Shown here one piece after another: positions 5,659-6,809 of a stretch of DNA of 6,809 bases. Position numbers and translations under genes: made by a program. The stretch covers positions 1-6,809 of the forward strand of contig JASLBO010000373.1 in NCBI GenBank assembly GCA_030146605.1. Direction: 5' to 3'. The number at the start of each line of letters is the position of its first letter. Position 1 is the stretch's first letter. The notes under the pieces were generated by a model that made no database searches, was not told the DNA's origin, and saw only the letters and a list, made by a program, of their open reading frames with translations. The DNA comes from Sphingomonas sp. GTDB taxonomy: Bacteria; Pseudomonadota; Alphaproteobacteria; Sphingomonadales; Sphingomonadaceae.

Positions 5659-6452
5659 CTCGCAGCGTGGCCGAAGCGGCGCGGACGGTGCTCGACGCGG
5701 CCGAGCCGCTGGCCAAGGTCAAGGCGGCGCGGGCGGCGGCGCGCGACTGGCGGCTGGGGCGGCTCGACCACCGCTTCGACGTGGCGATGCCCGAGCGGCC
5801 GGCGCGTCCCGAACGGCCCGAATTGCTGCCGCCCAACCGGATGCCCAAGCGCGGCAAAGGCGGTTCGGAACGCGGCCGCATCGCGCTGATCCATGCGCTG
5901 GCGCATATCGAATTCGCCGCGATCGACCTCGCCTTCGACGCAGTCGGCAGGTTCGGCGGGGAGTTCCCGCGCGCCTTCACTGACGACTGGATGCGGGTCG
6001 GCGCCGACGAGGCGATGCACTTCGCGTTGCTCGACCGGCGGCTGAAGCAGCTCGGCAGCCATTACGGCGCGATGCCGGCGCACCACGGCCTGTGGGACGC
6101 CGCGGCGGCGACGGCACAGGATGCGCTGGCGCGGCTGGCAGTGGTGCCGATGGTGCTCGAGGCGCGCGGCCTCGACGTCACGCCGGCGACGATCGCGCGG
6201 TTCGAAGCGATCGGAGACATTGCGACTGCACGCATTCTGGCGCGCATCCTGACCGACGAAATCGGCCATGTCGGAGCGGGTACGCGGTGGTTCGAATCAC
6301 GGTGTGATGAACAAGGTTTTAACCCCGAAACGACCTGGCAGCACCTCGTGCGCACGCATTACCGGGGTCTGATTAAACCTCCATTCAACGACTCGGCGCG
6401 CGACTCTGCCGGTCTGACGCGGGATTACTATCAAGCCCTTGCGGTGTCCTGA
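5655..6452 (+). CDS. DUF455 ferritin-like (putative di-iron) protein
   Basis: The protein has 265 residues from GTG 5655 and belongs to the DUF455 (COG2833) group of the ferritin-like superfamily. The reaction is not established, and some members are loosely compared with the MiaE tRNA hydroxylase. A four-helix di-iron site is suggested by E86 in HIEFAAIDL, E119 and H122 in DEAMHF, E169 in VLEARG, and E202 and H205 in DEIGHV: two ExxH pairs plus two single Glu, the classic ferritin-like pattern. The C-terminal segment with KPPFND and DYYQ is also typical of the family. There is no signal peptide, so it is cytoplasmic. Its GTG overlaps the bcp TGA by three bases, with AGGGA just upstream, so translation is probably coupled. 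GTG 5667 is an alternative start. Pairing with a peroxiredoxin suggests an oxidative or metal-related role, but this is inference. Confidence 0.9.
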   Translation: MTRSVAEAARTVLDAAEPLAKVKAARAAARDWRLGRLDHRFDVAMPERPARPERPELLPPNRMPKRGKGGSERGRIALIHALAHIEFAAIDLAFDAVGRFGGEFPRAFTDDWMRVGADEAMHFALLDRRLKQLGSHYGAMPAHHGLWDAAAATAQDALARLAVVPMVLEARGLDVTPATIARFEAIGDIATARILARILTDEIGHVGAGTRWFESRCDEQGFNPETTWQHLVRTHYRGLIKPPFNDSARDSAGLTRDYYQALAVS

Positions 6453-6457
6453 TTTCT

Positions 6458-6547
6458 CAGGCCAAACCACGATGCGTCCAGAAGCGGGGGGCCTGCTGAT
6501 GGAACAGTGGAATTTGTCGTAAGCCGATTCACCGGGTCGCATCGGTG
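6458..6547. other. Intergenic stretch with weak inverted repeats before the last gene
   Basis: The gap between the DUF455 gene and the final gene (6453-6575) holds CAGGCC (6458-6463) matched by GGCCTG (6490-6495), and CACCG (6530-6534) matched by CGGTG (6543-6547) with an 8-base loop. Neither is followed by a T-run, so a terminator cannot be claimed. GGAAC occurs at 6501, but no CGTT-like element lies 16-17 bases beyond it. I see no convincing promoter, although the last gene probably needs one here. Confidence 0.25.
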
Positions 6548-6575
6548 TGGCGCTTGCCTGAAATGTCGGGGACTC

Positions 6576-6809
6576 ATGGCCAACGCTACCTATGATAACA
6601 ATGCGAAGCTGATCGCTCGGTTCCGCAAATTTTTCACTACCCGCGATTTCATTTTCCACGACGGCCGCGATCTGCGCCGCTTCAGCATCGCTGGCCGCAC
6701 GCAGGCGCTGCTTGCCGGCGCCGCCGCGGTCACCGTCCTGTTCTCCGGCTATGGCGTGTCGCAGGCGATGGCCGGTGCGATCGCCGTCAGTGGCGTGAGC
6801 GCGGTTGCC
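6576..6809 (+). CDS. N-terminus of a membrane-anchored protein, probably an M23-family (LytM-type) peptidase, partial
   Basis: The first 78 codons are present and the gene runs off the window. The start ATG 6576 has GGGGA (6568-6572) just upstream. The protein begins with a polar, basic segment (RFRKFF at 15-20, then TTRDFIFHDGRDLRRFS at 21-37). A hydrophobic segment (about 43-65, with LLAGAAAVTVLFSGYGV) follows that looks like a signal anchor, giving cytoplasmic N-terminus and periplasmic remainder. The segment with a short basic stretch, RDF-hydrophobic, HDGRDLRRF and then a single anchor resembles the N-terminus of sphingomonad M23 peptidases, which trim peptidoglycan cross-links in cell separation. 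That comparison is from memory, and no catalytic H-x-H or metal-binding motif lies in the visible part. It could be another envelope protein. It is separated from the DUF455 gene by 123 bases, so is probably a separate transcription unit. Confidence 0.68.
   Translation, partial: MANATYDNNAKLIARFRKFFTTRDFIFHDGRDLRRFSIAGRTQALLAGAAAVTVLFSGYGVSQAMAGAIAVSGVSAVA

Noticed and set aside
2516..5980. Very long minus-strand open frame of 1154 codons
   Set aside because: It runs antisense across glnE, bcp and part of the DUF455 gene. Composition is dominated by Arg, Ala and Pro, with no domain; the plus-strand genes explain the region.
6471..6521. 16-codon ORF before the last gene (MRPEAGGLLMEQWNLS)
   Set aside because: It is too short, has no clear ribosome site and no recognisable feature; it could be a leader peptide, but nothing supports it.

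Overview
The window looks like chromosomal DNA from an alphaproteobacterium, most likely a sphingomonad (Sphingomonas or a close relative). The base composition is GC-rich. The proteins read as sphingomonad versions of PhyR, EcfG, GlnE, Bcp and a DUF455 ferritin-like protein, in a typical core-genome arrangement. I see no mobile elements, CRISPR arrays, tRNA or rRNA genes.

Left half (about 1-2430) is a general stress response (GSR) locus. nepR (anti-sigma factor, minus strand, 44-205) diverges from phyR (response regulator with a sigma-like decoy domain, plus strand, 484-1284). phyR is followed by a 46-residue single-span membrane protein (1347-1487) and an EcfG-type (ECF15) sigma factor (1586-2236). 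In the established partner-switching scheme NepR holds EcfG inactive. Phosphorylated PhyR then captures NepR through its sigma-like domain and frees EcfG to transcribe stress genes. A 59-residue minus-strand ORF (2248-2427) converges on ecfG and has a NepR-like two-helix core. I read it as a candidate second anti-sigma factor, and it is the most interesting observation here.

Right half (about 2430-6452) is a compact plus-strand operon: glnE (glutamine synthetase adenylyltransferase/deadenylase), bcp (a peroxiredoxin with only one cysteine) and a DUF455 ferritin-like protein. The bcp start lies about 9-12 bases after the glnE stop, and the DUF455 GTG start overlaps the bcp stop, so translation is probably coupled. 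The 82 bp between the NepR-like ORF and glnE hold a TTGACA element inside an inverted repeat and two copies of a CCAAAA motif.

Right edge (6576-6809) holds the N-terminus of a membrane-anchored protein that runs off the window. It resembles the start of sphingomonad M23 (LytM-type) peptidases, but the catalytic domain is not visible.

Non-coding DNA is limited to the nepR-phyR divergent region (206-483, with three inverted repeats), short gaps around the small membrane protein, the glnE upstream region, and 6453-6575. I found no convincing intrinsic terminator with a T-run.
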